From NCBI GenBank assembly GCA_963693285.1, contig OY848927.1, positions 3,350,501-3,414,500 of the forward strand: a DNA stretch of 64,000 nucleotides, given 5' to 3'. The DNA comes from Xestospongia muta (Eukaryota > Porifera > Demospongiae > Haplosclerida > Petrosiidae). Each line of letters starts with the position of its first letter. The first letter of the stretch is position 1. The translations under genes were made by a program, and so were the position numbers. Below the pieces are notes generated by a model, which saw only the letters and a list, made by a program, of their open reading frames with translations, searched no databases and was not told where the DNA came from. Below are positions 10,822 to 23,861 of the stretch, in pieces.

Positions 10822-12030
10822 TTAATTACAAATACACTTATTAAACACATATACATTATTTTTTATTTTTAAATCATCTTTTGAATAAAATATCGGATCA
10901 ACTATCAATATCGGAAGATATTAAGTAACTATTATCAGTTATCAAAATATTGGTGAAAAAGGCCTATCAGTGCATCACTACCTTTAAGTTGTAACTCTAA
11001 ATAATATGTACGATGTAGAATGTTATTTATTTCATCTCTAGCTGTACTATGTAGTTATGAATGAAGATTTGCATATAGGACTGGAGGCTGATCTCTGATC
11101 TCTCTCTCTTACTCCAGCGCTGGACTCCCCTCCTCTTGTAGTATTTGACGAAGTATCTTTTTAATAACTATCACACTTATATGTATCTGTATATTTTAAA
11201 TCACAAAATCAGCTACTTAAATAGTACAACATATATTCCTAAGATATAACACATTAGTCCATTCACATAGCACATTTACACAACTAAGTTAACATATATA
11301 CAACAATGCTTTATAGTTATGCCACACCTCTGAAAGAAGATTCAACACCCATATAACATTGAATGTGATTATATTGTCTTAAATATAGAAACAGCATCTA
11401 AATATTAAAGAATCAAGCTGAGATGAGAGACCTAATATATAAGGAACATTAATAATGACAACAGGGCATATGCATGTTATCTCTTTATTATTTTATTATT
11501 TTTACTTTATATCTATACTGCTTCATTGCATTAAACATTGTTTTAATAATATAATTATTTGATGAAGTATGTACTTTTACCTGGGATTTATAAGAGTTTG
11601 AATGCTAACGTTAAATAATATTAATAATAATGTATTTGTGATTGGTAATTTACATCTTCTCTACAATGCTATAATGATATTTGTTTACTTGATGAGAAAT
11701 ATACATCAACTTAACTATAGTATAGCAGTAATGGGTCTATGATGGTAAATTTACACTATTTTTACAATTGTTTATCAAACATTGAGTTTGATGATAAATA
11801 TACAATTTCATTTACATTTAATTACCAATTGTTTTATTATGTTGGTAAATATCCATCATATTGCCATCACCCACACAACATATGTAGATGTTATGTATTT
11901 TCCATCGAAGATTACATCAATAAACCAACAATGGGAATTTCTGGATGAAATTATCTAATAGTAAAAGCATTGTAAAAAAAGCCAATTGGAAAGAATTGGA
12001 AAACAACAGTTGGAAATAGGTATCATTTAC
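10822..12030 (+). mobile_element. Rest of the inserted transposon debris
   Basis: The sequence up to 10980 ends in ggcctatcagtgcatcacta, which reads from outside as TAGTGATGCACTGATAGG and resembles a hAT terminal inverted repeat. From 10981 to 12030 I see no coding region. The whole block recurs at 43707-44745, with an internal deletion of about 290 bp near 44034 relative to this copy (11125-11330 region). It is absent from the third retroelement copy at 56.26 kb. Confidence 0.5.
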
Positions 12031-12211
12031 CTGTGTGCAAGGAGAGACGCAACTCAAGGTGAAATTGGCAGCATATCCAAGATGTTGAAGTTTCTATTGG
12101 ATGAGAGACTGAAGCGGGACAAAAAGATTGGTAGGGAATGACGTCGTGGGGATGACAAACTAGCAGAGGAACCTCAAAAGCATGTAGAGATGTTTGGTAT
12201 GCTGACAAAAC
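12031..12211 (+). pseudogene. gag fragment of the LTR retroelement, copy 1
   Basis: This matches the gag start at 56285-56460 (S-I-S-K-M-L-K-F-L then D-E-R-L-K and M-F-G-M-L-T-K-L) but has frameshifts and a stop. It ends abruptly at 12211, where the receptor Ig exon of U5 begins. The junction is shared with 44923. Confidence 0.65.
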
Positions 12212-14037
12212 TTAATAATACAATTGTTTATAATCTAACTGTTACTTGGTATGCAGAGAAGATCAATAGTGGAATATTTAGTCAGTCAAACAATAATGGT
12301 GATCATGGACATAGGTGTTATGAAAAAGTTGATGAGATTAGAAGAAATCATTATCTTACAGTAACTGGTAGGTACTTTTAACATTTAGTTGATAAACAGT
12401 CAATTCCATAATACATTTATAATAAAGTATGACATTTGTTTTTTATTGATCAAACAATTGCTCATGTATAGCCATATATATTGATCATATTAACTAATCA
12501 ATTTTACAGTAATGATGTGGTTTGTAACATCTAAGCTCCAGTATTCACTCCATATCCTCCTACTCTGGTCATCAACAAGACAGCTACCACTATCACTGTC
12601 AGTTGGACACCTGTTCCATCTGATGCTGATGGATATGTAGTCAATGTCACTAGTGACACACACATTGTAACACAACAGATAAAGGGAGGTAGTCAGAATG
12701 AGATGACACTGAAAGGACTGATACCAGCAACAACTTATAACATCACAGTCAGAGCCTATCAAGATATACTGGGACCTGCTAGTAATGCAATCAGTGTACA
12801 AACATTATCATCAGGTATTGTAATGTCAAAAACAAATCACAATATCATTGTTTTCCAGGTATTTCATTAATTAATTGGACACTTGCCTCATCCATTATTG
12901 AACTTCAAAACACTCAATATCATATTGATTGTATGACAACTACTGTCAATGTTACTACTGATGTTTACTGGTTAGTGAATGGAGTGATGAAGTACAACTC
13001 AATGTATACATTAATTGATTCTGATCTCCTAATATACAACAACACACTACTGGTATATCCTGATCCACTGGGAGTGTCAGTTAATGTTACCTGTATAGCA
13101 ATGTATAAAGGAGTGAACTACAGTGACACTGTCATATTACAAGGTATGTGAAATTTGGTTGTTCATCTTAACTAGGTTTACTGGTTTCTAGTTCCCAGTG
13201 GTCCTCCATCTAATGTGATGACATATATTTTAAATGAGACTAGTATCAAAGTCAACTGGACTATGTCATCACAGACTAATGGATATGTGATTGTCATTAA
13301 CACTACTACTGGAGTAGGTACCAACAAGATATTATCTACTACAGAAGATGAAGTTCTAATCAATGGACTAAAATTGAGTAGATATTATGAGATCAGTGTG
13401 TATTCATATAAAGATCTTCCTTCAATTAATAATACACAAAGATTGTTAAAATTTGATGATGAGTTGATATTTATATAAACACAATGTGACTTTATTTGAC
13501 TGTCTAGTTCCCACACCAGTAACTAATGTCTCAGTTAATGTGACATTGATCTCTATTACTCCTCATCACTCTACTACAACATTCAGTTATATGTTAAGAG
13601 AATTGTTCAGCGATATGAACTATATCATCACAGTGATAGCTGGTAATATAATAGGAAAGTCTAGTCCAGTGATGATATTAGGTGAAACAGCCCTAATATC
13701 AAGTAATTAACATGATAATATGGCTGGTTTATGTTATCAATAATTCACAGGTCCAAGAGGATCTCCTACATCAATTATGGTTTTTCTATAAATAAGACAT
13801 TAAACAAATTCACATTGGAAGAGGGTGACTGTCATTTACGTAATGGTAGAATCATTGAGTATATTGTGATCATTAGTAACAATGGTATGACATACAACCT
13901 CATCACAACTAAGAGATATCTCAATTGAATGATCTAGTATCAAAAGAGATGATGTTGAAATGAAAGTCTGTGAGCTTTATGTTGATCATAAGTTGTCTAG
14001 ACCAACTGAACTGATGTTAGAATATGAGTATATCTGA
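12212..14037 (+). pseudogene. U5: broken receptor joined to gag, type B (ITIM) tail
   Basis: The unit starts inside the second Ig exon (12212-12367), fused to gag debris. It continues with FN3 12536-12814, Ig 12859-13143, FN3 13192-13458, a shortened FN3 from 13508 (about 40 codons removed in frame, B-C strand region) and a frameshifted FN3 from 13752. The donor after the exon at 13458 is mutated from GT to AT. The last FN3 exon and TM are deleted, and at about 13940 the sequence jumps into a type B tail ending L-E-Y-E-Y-I at 14037. There is no signal peptide and no TM, so it is a pseudogene. It is a donor of intact exons for recombination at best. Confidence 0.75.
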
Positions 14038-14870
14038 ACTGTTATTAATGTCTATATACAAGTGTATGTGATATAAACACGTAACACACATTACTACAAA
14101 TACATGTATAAACTTTGATTTTTAATATAATTGAGTGAATTGTTTAGTATTAAAATCTTGTTACTGTTATTACAAGGTTGATGGAATATACAATAATACT
14201 GTCTCAATAGATGTTATATAATTATACTGTAAGGAACAAATAAACAGTTATATTAAATGTACTATAATTATATTAACATGGTGTGACTACATGATGAGAG
14301 TATATATTAAATTATTACCAAGTACTCTGAATACAGGACAATGAATATCTATAGGAACTAACTGATGATAGACACGATTAGTCTATTATAAGAGAAGGTA
14401 ACACAACAACACTGCTATCTTTACTACAGCAGCTAGGCAGCATGATAATTTCGCATTAACATACATCTTTATAAAGCAGGTTACCCTAAAAATAACCTGA
14501 TCATTGATGTTAATTAGTCTCTATTGATTCTTGTAATGATCATAAAATAAGATCTATTATGAACAAGCCAGCCATGATACACCTATAATTAATGATGGTG
14601 GTAGACTCAATTATATCATGATGGTGGTAGACTATAGCAACAGAAAGACAACTATAAGTTTCCGGTCTCTCTTGTTGTAAACAAAGAATTACATTAATGT
14701 TTTGTTCACAAATGTATCATACTTCATACCAAGATGGATGTTGATCAGTTAATATTATCATTATTCAACAGGTTTGGGGTCAAACACATTAATATTTGTA
14801 TTTAGTTGTATTTAGATTAGTAAAAAATAAAGAAAAACAGTATATCTTCAGTCATAGTGAGTCAATCTAG
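14038..14870 (+). other. 3' flank of type B receptor genes and spacer
   Basis: The first about 350 bp recur after the type B tails at 51084 and 59076. The part near 14640-14760 recurs near 20800-20940 and 24160-24310. No coding region is seen. Confidence 0.5.
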
Positions 14871-14878
14871 TTAAAAAC

Positions 14879-16540
14879 ATGGCTAGTAAGGCCATCCCTA
14901 CTTTGTTTCAACATTTTGAAATTCCTCCAAATGCTGAAGGTAACTTCAAAGCCAGATGTATTCACTGGAACACCTACTATTCTGGCTCTACTAAAGGAAT
15001 TAGTAACCTGTTGATTCATCTTAAGGTAACTTAGATTATTTTTTTATTGATACTTATCTGCTCTTGTTTATTTAGCAAAAACATCTCTCAGCATACAATC
15101 AACTTAAAAGCACACCAAAACCTGACTAATAGTTTCTCCTAAAAAGTATAATATACACAACAAACATCAAACTGATATCACTGCTGCTCTTGTTAACTTT
15201 ATTGCTAGAGATTTGCTTCATCTCTCTGTGGTAGAGAGTGTACAATCCCGTGATTTTGTACAAATAGTTGATCCTCAATAGTCTACCAGGTTCCAAACAG
15301 GAAACATCTAAGTACAAAGCTACTACCTGAGAAATCTGCTAAACTGAAGCACAACATAGTAACAATTCTTCAAATGACTCCTATAGTTTGTGTAACAGCT
15401 GATCTATGGTCAAACAGACCGCACATTTGATAGTTAATTGGACGTTGACATCAGTAATACTATCCTGTTCCCGCTTTCACGGATCATATACAGCAGAGTC
15501 TATAGGTGAATAATTCAAGAAACAATGGACTCATTCCAATATGATCAAAAGTGTCAAGTATAATTATCACTGATAGTGCAGCAAATATGATCAAAGCATT
15601 CTCTCTCCCAGGATTTGAAAGGTTAGGAAATGAGGAGTGTGAAGATAATGATCATGGTGATGGTGATGAAGATGATGACTTGCAGCCAATTGAAAATGAG
15701 GATGTCTATAATGAGCTTGTTGAAATAAGTACCCATATTTGTTGCTTTGCCCACACAATTAAGCCGGTAATTAATGATGGATTCAAGCAGGCTGGCATAA
15801 TAAATAAAGTACTAAGCAAAGTTTCCACAATAGCATCACATGTACACAAGTCAATATAAGCCTCAGAAATTTTGAAATCAGAGAAACGTCTTCAAAATGC
15901 TACAGTAACTCGTTGGAATTCTGAACTGAATATGGTACAGTCAATCTTAAGAGTTCCTGAAGAAAAATTAGACTCTTTGGAAACTCATCACCTCACTGTT
16001 TATGATCGTAAGACTTTAAAAGATCTCACTGAAATTCTTACTCCTTTAGAATCAGCCACACAGTGCTTACAAGGAGATAAGGTTAAAAAATACTTTAATC
16101 TTTCTCAAACTCACTCATCAAGGTTTGTGTCAGCACTTAAAGATTCTATAAACAGAAGACTTTCACTGTATGAGGAACAAGATGCTTTTCTTTTAGCTTC
16201 AGCATTGGACCCATGGTTCAAGCTTAAGTGGTGTATGAACACTGAATATAGTACTATTAAAACCAAGCTGACAAGCAAAGTGAAGCTGATTGCTAAGCAA
16301 GATGCTCCAGTACTTATTAATCTTGATCCTCAGCCAACCACAGAGTCCACTACCACTAGTACTAAAAGCTTTTTTGACACATTAATGCAAGGTCATAGTA
16401 CAACCACAACCAACTCATCTTCTGAGTCAGTTGAATCTTTGATAGAAGAATATTTGTCAATGCCATGCTTACAACAAAATGAAGACCCTCTTTTATTCTG
16501 GAAGTTGAATGAGAAAAATTTGAGGCTATTATATTTGTAT
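14879..16540 (+). pseudogene. hAT-family transposase gene, decayed (BED finger plus RNase H-like core)
   Basis: The first frame (ATG at 14879) encodes a BED-finger-like N terminus in which the expected second Cys is Trp (C-I-H-W). A short intron-like gap (about 15025-15075) is followed by Q-K-H-L-S-A-Y-N, then stops. Later open blocks are 15551-15859 (I-I-T-D-S-A-A-N-M, then an acidic stretch, then I-C-C-F-A-H-T-I) and 15872-16530 (V-T-R-W-N-S-E, then A-S-A-L-D-P-W-F-K), both standard hAT landmarks. It ends in E-E-Y-L-S-M-P without the dimerisation domain. Several stops separate the blocks, so it is inactive. Imperfect ends (ggggtcaaac near 14776 and tttgaccc near 16603, inverted) may be its terminal repeats. 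Confidence 0.75.
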
Positions 16541-16639
16541 TTGTATTTCCATCATTACCAAGTATTTGTACTTGTATTTAAATACTTGATATTGTATTTG
16601 ACCCGAAGCCTGTTATTCTTATGCCATATTTGCAATCAA

Positions 16640-16870
16640 TATTTACACTAGCTATGTACCACACCATACTTTAAACTAACAATTTCACTCTGTACATGAT
16701 AGATGACACAATTGTATAATGTGGTTGCTCTATTTACTAAAGTAGTGGGAATCAACATTATCTTAATTAAAACACTTAAATTAACACATTGATTATTACT
16801 ATACCTATAATAGTAAACAGATACTTCTAGGTTTGGTTGACCATAATAACATCCATTATGCTTTCATAGA
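16640..16870. other. Spacer copied from the 3740-3960 region
   Basis: This repeats the sequence beside the minus-strand Ig remnant at 3646-3860 and carries no intact coding region. It leads into the third SINE-like copy. Confidence 0.5.
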
Positions 16871-16955
16871 CTCCAATAGCTCAAGTGATAGAGCATCTGA
16901 CTAGTGTTAAAAAGGTCTTTGGTTCATAACCCAGCAGGACCAAGACTTTTTCTGG
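16871..16955 (+). repeat. tRNA-derived SINE-like repeat, copy 3
   Basis: This copy has the clearest tRNA-like boxes: tagctcaagtgatagagc for the A box and ggttcataaccc for the B box, with atctgactag between. It ends in an AT-rich tail. I expect RNA polymerase III ancestry but no functional tRNA. Confidence 0.55.
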
Positions 16956-17099
16956 TTTTTCCTCCTCTATGTCAATGTTGTTATAGATCTAAATCTACAG
17001 AATAATATTATGTATTGTTTTAATTGAATATCTCTAATATAATATAATGTGTATAGTACTGATGTATCTTAATAATATATTAACATTGTGTGAATGGTA

Positions 17100-17219
17100 A
17101 ACATTTATCTAGGTTGATGTAGGTGTGTATCATCAGTGTAATGTTTATGCTGTGTACTTATAAGAGTGTCAACTAAGTATATCAGAGAGAAGTGTTCTGT
17201 TAAGTTAGATTGTAAGACA
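17100..17219 (+). promoter_or_regulatory. Shared 5' leader block of the receptor genes (reference copy, U6)
   Basis: About 120 bp directly before exon 1 is conserved in front of every unit that keeps exon 1. Landmarks are aggttgatgtaggtg, a tacttataagagtgt stretch that could serve as a TATA-like element, atatcagagagaagtgttct and finally attgtaagaca directly before the ATG. Conservation above the surrounding spacer suggests promoter and 5' UTR function. No transcription start site can be fixed from sequence. Confidence 0.55.
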
Positions 17220-20200
17220 ATGTCTGTACTACTATTGGCTACTATCTTCTTGTTATGTGTGAGTGAAGTTATTAGTAACTGTCCACCAGACTCAGGTAAG
17301 TGACTTGATGTATAGTACATCATTTATTAACAATGTTCTAGGTATCTATCTAATGTTCAATGGAGATTGTTATCCTAATGGATCCTACATTGATCATATT
17401 TACATCACACCAGGTCACATTAACTATTCACCTCTCCAGTGTGTGTTACCTGATTCTACTTTGTCTGGAGGACAGTGGGTCTATCCTAATGGACAACCTG
17501 TCAACTGTAACAGCAACAATAACAATGATCCTCTCCGCTGTATTGAATCTAATAATCCTGCTAACATCACTGTATATAGACCTGATGGACAAGACTTTCA
17601 TGAATCTGCTAGTAAATTTAATACAGATAATATAGGTGGTAATAAGCTCAAATGTTGTCTACCTACTAATTGTTCTGATCCTACTACCAACATCATCACT
17701 GTTCATATATTCAGTAAGTTATATCTCATTGTACTAGTACACACTCTCATTTGTTACTGATCTATTATAGGACATGTAGAGATCATAGACTTCAGTGTTG
17801 TTGAGTTTCCTACTGATATGACTGTTGTTCCACAACAATACAGACTTCAATGTGTTCTAAGTGGAATTGATAGAAATTTAAGGTGGTATTATGTATATAA
17901 CAGTCAAAGTTCTAGTATTGAATTCAATTGTTTGACACAAAACTTTGGATACAGTTGTAGTAGTGAGAGTCAAACTATTCACAATATTAATAATACATTT
18001 GTTCATAATCTAACTGTTACTTGGTATGCAGAGAAGATCAACAGTGGAATATTTAGTCAGTCAAACAATAATGGTGATCATGTACATAGGTGTTATGAAA
18101 ATGTTGATGAGATTACAAGGAATCGTTATCTTACAGTTACTGGTAAGTACTTTTACTACTATAGATACATGATGTCATATGTAATCCTCTCAGTTCCAGG
18201 ATTCACTCCCTCTCTTCCTACTTTGGTCAACAAGACAGCTACCACTATCACTGTCAGTTGGACACCTGTTCCATCTGATGCTGATGGATATGTAGTCAAT
18301 GTTACTAGTGACACACACACTGTGACACAACAGATAAAGGGAGGTAGACAGAATGAGATGACACTGAATGGACTGATACCAGCAACAACTTATAACATCA
18401 CAGTCAGAGCCTATCAAGATATACTGGGACCTGCTAGTAATGCAATCAGTGTACAAACATTGTCAGGTATTGTAATGTCTATTAATGTGCTCATTGTTAA
18501 GTTATTTTTCAGTTATTTCATCAATCAATTGGATATTTGTGTCATCTATTACTAAACTTGAAAACACTCAATATCATATTAATTGTATCACAACTACTGT
18601 TAATGTTACTACTGATGTTTACTGGTTAGTGAATGGAGTAATGAAGTACAACTCAATGTATACATTAATTGATTCTGATCTCCTCATATACAACAACACA
18701 CTACTGATATATCCTGATCCACTGGGAGTGTCAGTTAATGTTACCTGTATAGCAATGTATAAAGGAGTGAACTACAGTGACACTGTCATATTACAAGGTA
18801 TGTGAAATTTAGTTATTCATCTTAACTAGGTTTACTGGTGTCTAGTTCCCAATGGTCCTCCATCTAATGTGATGACATTTATTTTAAATGAGACTAGTAT
18901 CAAAGTCAACTGGACTATGTCATCACAGACTAATGGATATGTGATTGTCATTAACCTTATTGCTGGAGTAGGTACCATCAAAATATTATCTACTACAGAA
19001 GATGAAGTTCTAATCAATGGACTAACATTGAGTAGATATTATGAGATCAGTGTGTACTCATATAAAGATCTTCCTTCAATTAATAGTACACAAAGATTGT
19101 TAAGGTTTGATGGTGAGTTAATATTTGTATAAACACAATGTGACTTTATTCCATTGTCTAGTTCCTACACCAGTAACTAGTCTCTTAGTGAGTGATGTCT
19201 CAACTACTACTATTACAGTGAAGTGGACTAGTCCCAGTAGTGAAGATGGTAACTATGTAACATACTACAAAATTTCCTATAGTCCATCTTGTCCTGAGTT
19301 ATCATCAGTTAATGTGACATTGGTCTCTGTTACTCCTCATCAGTTCACTACAACATTCAGTTATACATTAAGAGAATTGTTCAGTGGTATGAACTACATC
19401 ATCACAGTGAGAGCTGGTAATATACTAGGAGAGTCTAGTCCAGTGATGATATTAGGTGAAACAGACCTTATGTCAAGTAATTTACATGATAAGTATGACT
19501 GGTTTAATGTTGACAATAATTCACAGGTCCAAGAGGATCACCTACATTAATTATGGTTTTTCCATTAAATAAGACATCAAACAAAATCACATGGGAAGAG
19601 GTTGATTGTCATCTACGTAATGGTAGAATCATTGAGTATATTGTAATCATTAGTAACAAGAGTATCACATACTACCTCACCAGTAGTAAAAGATATGTCA
19701 TTGTGAATGATCTAATATTTGGTAATGTATATAACATGAGTGTAGCTGGTGTGAACTCTCTTGGAAGAGGTCCCTTCAATGATCCTGTTGAAATACGGAT
19801 TGGAACTAGTAAGTATATTGTCAGTCTTTGTGAACAACAATTATACTTTCTACTTTGTACTTAGTTCCTGGTCCAGTTAGTACACTATCCAGTTTGATGT
19901 CTATTACGTGGTCTGTTATTTCATGGAGTGTACCTAGTTATATTCCTGTAGACTATCCCATTATCACATATGAGATAGGGTACACTACTCATCAGTATAA
20001 TGATAGTTGTTCTCCTAGTGATGAGTTTAGTCCAATGATAAAAACTAATACAAGTAGTAGAAATGTAAATATAAGTGATCTCAAAGGTAATACCTGTTAT
20101 CTCTTTGGCGTACGTGGTTACACTGTTAATGGTTATGGACTATGGACAGTAATTAGTAATGTAACAGAACATGAATCAACTATATGTACTAACAAAGGTA

Positions 20201-20629
20201 ATTGTAGGTGATCTAGAAATTATCATTATTTTCTTTTCAGATACTTCATCTAACACTAGTACTATTACTGGACTTGGTGTACTAGTTGGTATACTGTTAA
20301 TTGTAGTGATAGTTAGTGTTGTTGGAAATATACTGCTATTATTATATGTCAAACAGTATGTAAAGCATATAATGTTTATATTTATCAACAATTTTCTTTT
20401 TTGTAGACTCAACTCATTGGGAAGTAATGCAATTAAAGGAACAAACAGTGGGTATGTTGTCATATTCTGTTATCTTGTGTTAACTCATACACTGTCTATC
20501 TATAGACCTGATGAAGATATTGAAATGAAAGTCTGTGAGCCCTATGGTCTACATCAGTCTAAACCAACTGATGATATTTATGATGAGTGTGAACCACCAG
20601 TAGATACCAGTGTATATGAGTGTATGTAA
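17220..20629 (+). CDS. U6: complete Ig/FN3 type I membrane receptor, type A (YxxM) tail
   Basis: Reference intact gene, 12 exons: 17220-17295, 17342-17713, 17771-18142, 18194-18466, 18513-18797, 18846-19112, 19162-19476, 19527-19808, 19865-20197, 20241-20355, 20407-20451, 20506-20629. They total 2859 nt, 952 residues. Order: signal peptide (1-25), Ig (26-149, Cys-rich, ending K-C-C-L-P-T-N-C), Ig (150-273), FN3 (274-364), Ig (365-459, C-W-C), four FN3 (460-858), TM (about 868-893), then a tail of about 55 residues with D-I-Y-D-E-C and terminal S-V-Y-E-C-M. All ectodomain exons are phase 1-1; the three 3' junctions are phase 1, 2 and 2. Many N-x-S/T sites. The role is probably cell-surface recognition with SH2-type signalling through the tail tyrosines; this is inferred from architecture, and the ligand is unknown. 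Confidence 0.9.
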
Positions 20630-21065
20630 TATATCAGCAACATGATGTTAATTATTATGTTTAGTTTTATACAGAGTTGTTGTAGTTAATGTATCTAAAC
20701 AAATATTGTAGTTTATTATTAGTAAATGTTGTTAGTTTTATTAAAAACTAATTATTTTTGTTTCTAATCTAATCACATCGGTAATAAACAAATTAGTAAC
20801 AGAAATAGTGACAGAAAGATTAGGTTTTCAGTCTCTTTCCTTATATACAAGATGTTCTATCAATGCTTTGTCCACAAATGTATCATATTTCATACCAAGA
20901 TAGAGCCTGATCAGTTGTCATTATCATTAGTCAATACAATGATGTAAAAATTAAAAATAAAATAATTAATACAATTACAAGTACAACAAATAAATCAGTC
21001 CTGTATGAATGTATTATGTAATAACATTATAAGTAATCAATTACATGTATTTGTTTATTGTAGTA
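20630..21065 (+). other. 3' flank of U6 and spacer
   Basis: The sequence after the stop matches other type A 3' flanks. The part from about 20800 to 21065 recurs at 24160-24435. At 21065 it is joined directly to the end of an Ig exon, marking the 5' truncation of U7. Confidence 0.55.
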
Positions 21066-23861
21066 ACATGAAAATGTCGAAGAGATTATAAGAAATTGTT
21101 ATCTTACAGTAACTGGTAAGTACTTTTACTACTATAGTCACATGATGTCATATGTAATCCTCTCAGCTCTAGGATTCACTCCCTCTCCTCCTACTTTGGT
21201 CAACAAGACAGCTACCACTATCACTGCCAGTTGGATACCTGTTCAATCTGATGCTGATGGATATGTAGTCAATGTCACTAGTGACACACACACTGTGACA
21301 CAACAGGTAAAAGGAGGTAGTCAGAATGAGATGACAGTGAAGGGATTGATACCAGTAACAAGTTATGACATTACAGTCAGAGCCTATCAAGATATACTAG
21401 GACCTGTTAGTAATGTAATCAATGTACAGACATTATCATCAGGTATTGTAATGTCTATAAATTTTCTTATTGTCCAGTTGTTATTCAGTTATTTCATCAA
21501 TGTATTGGACATTTGTGTCATCCATTACTGAACTTCAAAACACTCAATATCATATTAGTTGTATCACAACTACTGTCAATGTTACTACTGATATTTATTG
21601 GTTAGTGTATGCAGTGATGAAGTACAACTCAATGTATACATTAATTGATTCTGATCTCCTCATATACAACAACACACTACTGGTATATCCTGATCCACTG
21701 GGAGTGTCAGTTAATGTTACCTGTATAGCAATGTATAAAGGAGTGAACTACAGTGACACTGTCATATTACAAGGTATGTGAAATTTAGTTGTTCATCATA
21801 ACTAGATTTACCCTTTTCTAGTTTCCAATGGTCCTCCATCTAATGTGATGACATATATTTTAAATGAGAGTAGTGTCAAAGTCAACTGGACTATGTCATC
21901 ACAGACTAATGGATATGTCATTGTCATTAACTCAACTACTGGAGTAGGTACCAACAAGATATTATCTACTACAGAAGATGAAGTTCTAATCAATGGACTA
22001 AAATTGAGTAGATATTATGAGATGAGTGTGTACTCATATAAAGATCTTCCTTCAATTAATAATGCACAAACATTGTTAAGGTTTGATGGTGAGTTGATAT
22101 TTGTATAAACACAATGTGACATTACTTCATTGTCTAGTTCCTACACCAGTAACTTGTCTCTCAGTGAGTGATGTCTCAACTACTACTATTAGAGTGAAGT
22201 GGACTAGTCCCAGTAGTGAAGATGGTAACTATGTAACATACTACAAGATTTCCTATAGTTCATCTTGTCCTGAGTTATCATCAGTTAATGTGACATTGGT
22301 CTCTGTTACTCCTCATCAGTTCACTACAACATTCAGTTATACATTAAGAGAATTGTTCAGTGGTATGAACTACATCATCACAATGAGAGCTGGTAATAGA
22401 CTAGGAGAGTCTAGTCCAATGATGATATTAGGTGAAACAGACCTAACATCAAGTAATTTACATGATAATATGATTGGTTAAATGTTGACAATAATTTACA
22501 GGTCCAAGAGGATCACCTACATCAATTATGGTTTTTCCAATAAATAAGACATCAAACGAAATCACATGGGAAGAGTTTGATTGTCATCTACATAATGGTA
22601 GAATCATTCAGTATATTGTGACCATTAGTAAGAATAGTATCACATACAACCTCACCAGTAGTGAGAGATATATTGTTGTGAATGATCTAATATTTGGTAA
22701 TGTATATAACATGAGTGTAGCTGGTGTGAACTCTATTGGAAGAGGTCCCTTCAGTGATCCTGTTGAAGTACAGATTGGAACTGGTAATTCATTGTCTGTC
22801 TTTGTGAACAACAATTACATTTTGTACTCAGTTCCTCGTCCAGTTGGTACACTATCCAATTTGATGTCTACTACATGGTCTGTTATCTCATGGAGTGTAC
22901 CTAGTTATATTCCTGTAGACTATCCCATTATCACATAAGAGATAGGGTACACTACTCATCAGTCTAATGGTATTTGTTCTCCTAGTGATAAGATTAGTTC
23001 AACGATAAAAACTAATACAAGTAGTAGAATTGTGAAAATAAATAATTTGATGAATAAGACCTGTTATCTGTTTGGTGTATGTGGTTACACTGTTAATGGT
23101 TATGGACTATGGACAGTAATTAGTAATGTAACAGAACATGAATCAACTATATGTACTAACAAAGGTAATTGTAGGTGATCTAGAAATTATCATTATTTTC
23201 TTTTCAGATACTTCATCTAACACTAGTACTATTACTGGACTTGGTGTACTAGTTGGTATACTGTTAATTGTAGTGATAGTTAGTGTTGTTGGAAATATAC
23301 TGCTATTATTATATGTCAGACAGTATGTGGTTACACTGTTAATGGTTATGGACTATGGACAGTAATTAGTAATGTAACAGAACAAGAATCAACTATTTGT
23401 ACTAATGAAGGTAATTGTAGACAATCGAGAATTTATTGTTATGTAATTTGTATTATTTTCAGTCACTTCATCTAACATTTGTACTATTACTGTACTGGGT
23501 GTACTAGTTGGTATACTGTTGATTGTAGTGATAGTTAGTGTTGTTGGGAACGTCTTACAGTTTATTTACAACAGACGGTATGGATATTATTAATAAAGTC
23601 AATAAACAATTATTCTTTGTTTGACGCAGACTCAGTAAACTAGTCACTGCTACCTCTAAAGTTCAACAACAAACAAACAGTAGGTATGTTGTCATATTCT
23701 GTTACCTTGTGTTAACTCATACACTGTCTATCTATAGACCTGATGAAGATATTGAAATGAAAATCTGTGAGGCCTACAGTCTACATCAGTCTAAACCAAC
23801 TGATGATATTTATGATGAGTGTGAACCACCAATAGATACCAGTGTATATGAGTGTATGTAA
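21066..23861 (+). pseudogene. U7: 5'-truncated receptor with duplicated TM exon, type A tail
   Basis: Signal peptide and first Ig exon are missing; only about 50 bp of the second Ig exon remain. Exons: FN3 21167-21442, Ig 21489-21773, FN3 21822-22088, 22138-22452, 22502-22783 and 22832-23164. The last has a nonsense TAA at 22936 in place of the Tyr of I-I-T-Y-E-I-G. Then comes TM exon 23208-23322, followed by a second partial copy of the last FN3 exon (about 23327-23411), a second, divergent TM exon 23463-23577, a longer juxtamembrane exon 23630-23683 and a tail 23738-23861 ending V-Y-E-C-M. The 3' part has intact splice phases. The truncation and nonsense codon make it a pseudogene, but its second TM and juxtamembrane exons are a distinct variant. 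Confidence 0.75.

Noticed and set aside
15551..15859. Independent gene encoding an acidic protein
   Set aside because: It is an open block of the decayed hAT transposase, in register with I-T-D-S-A-A-N upstream and W-N-S-E downstream blocks.
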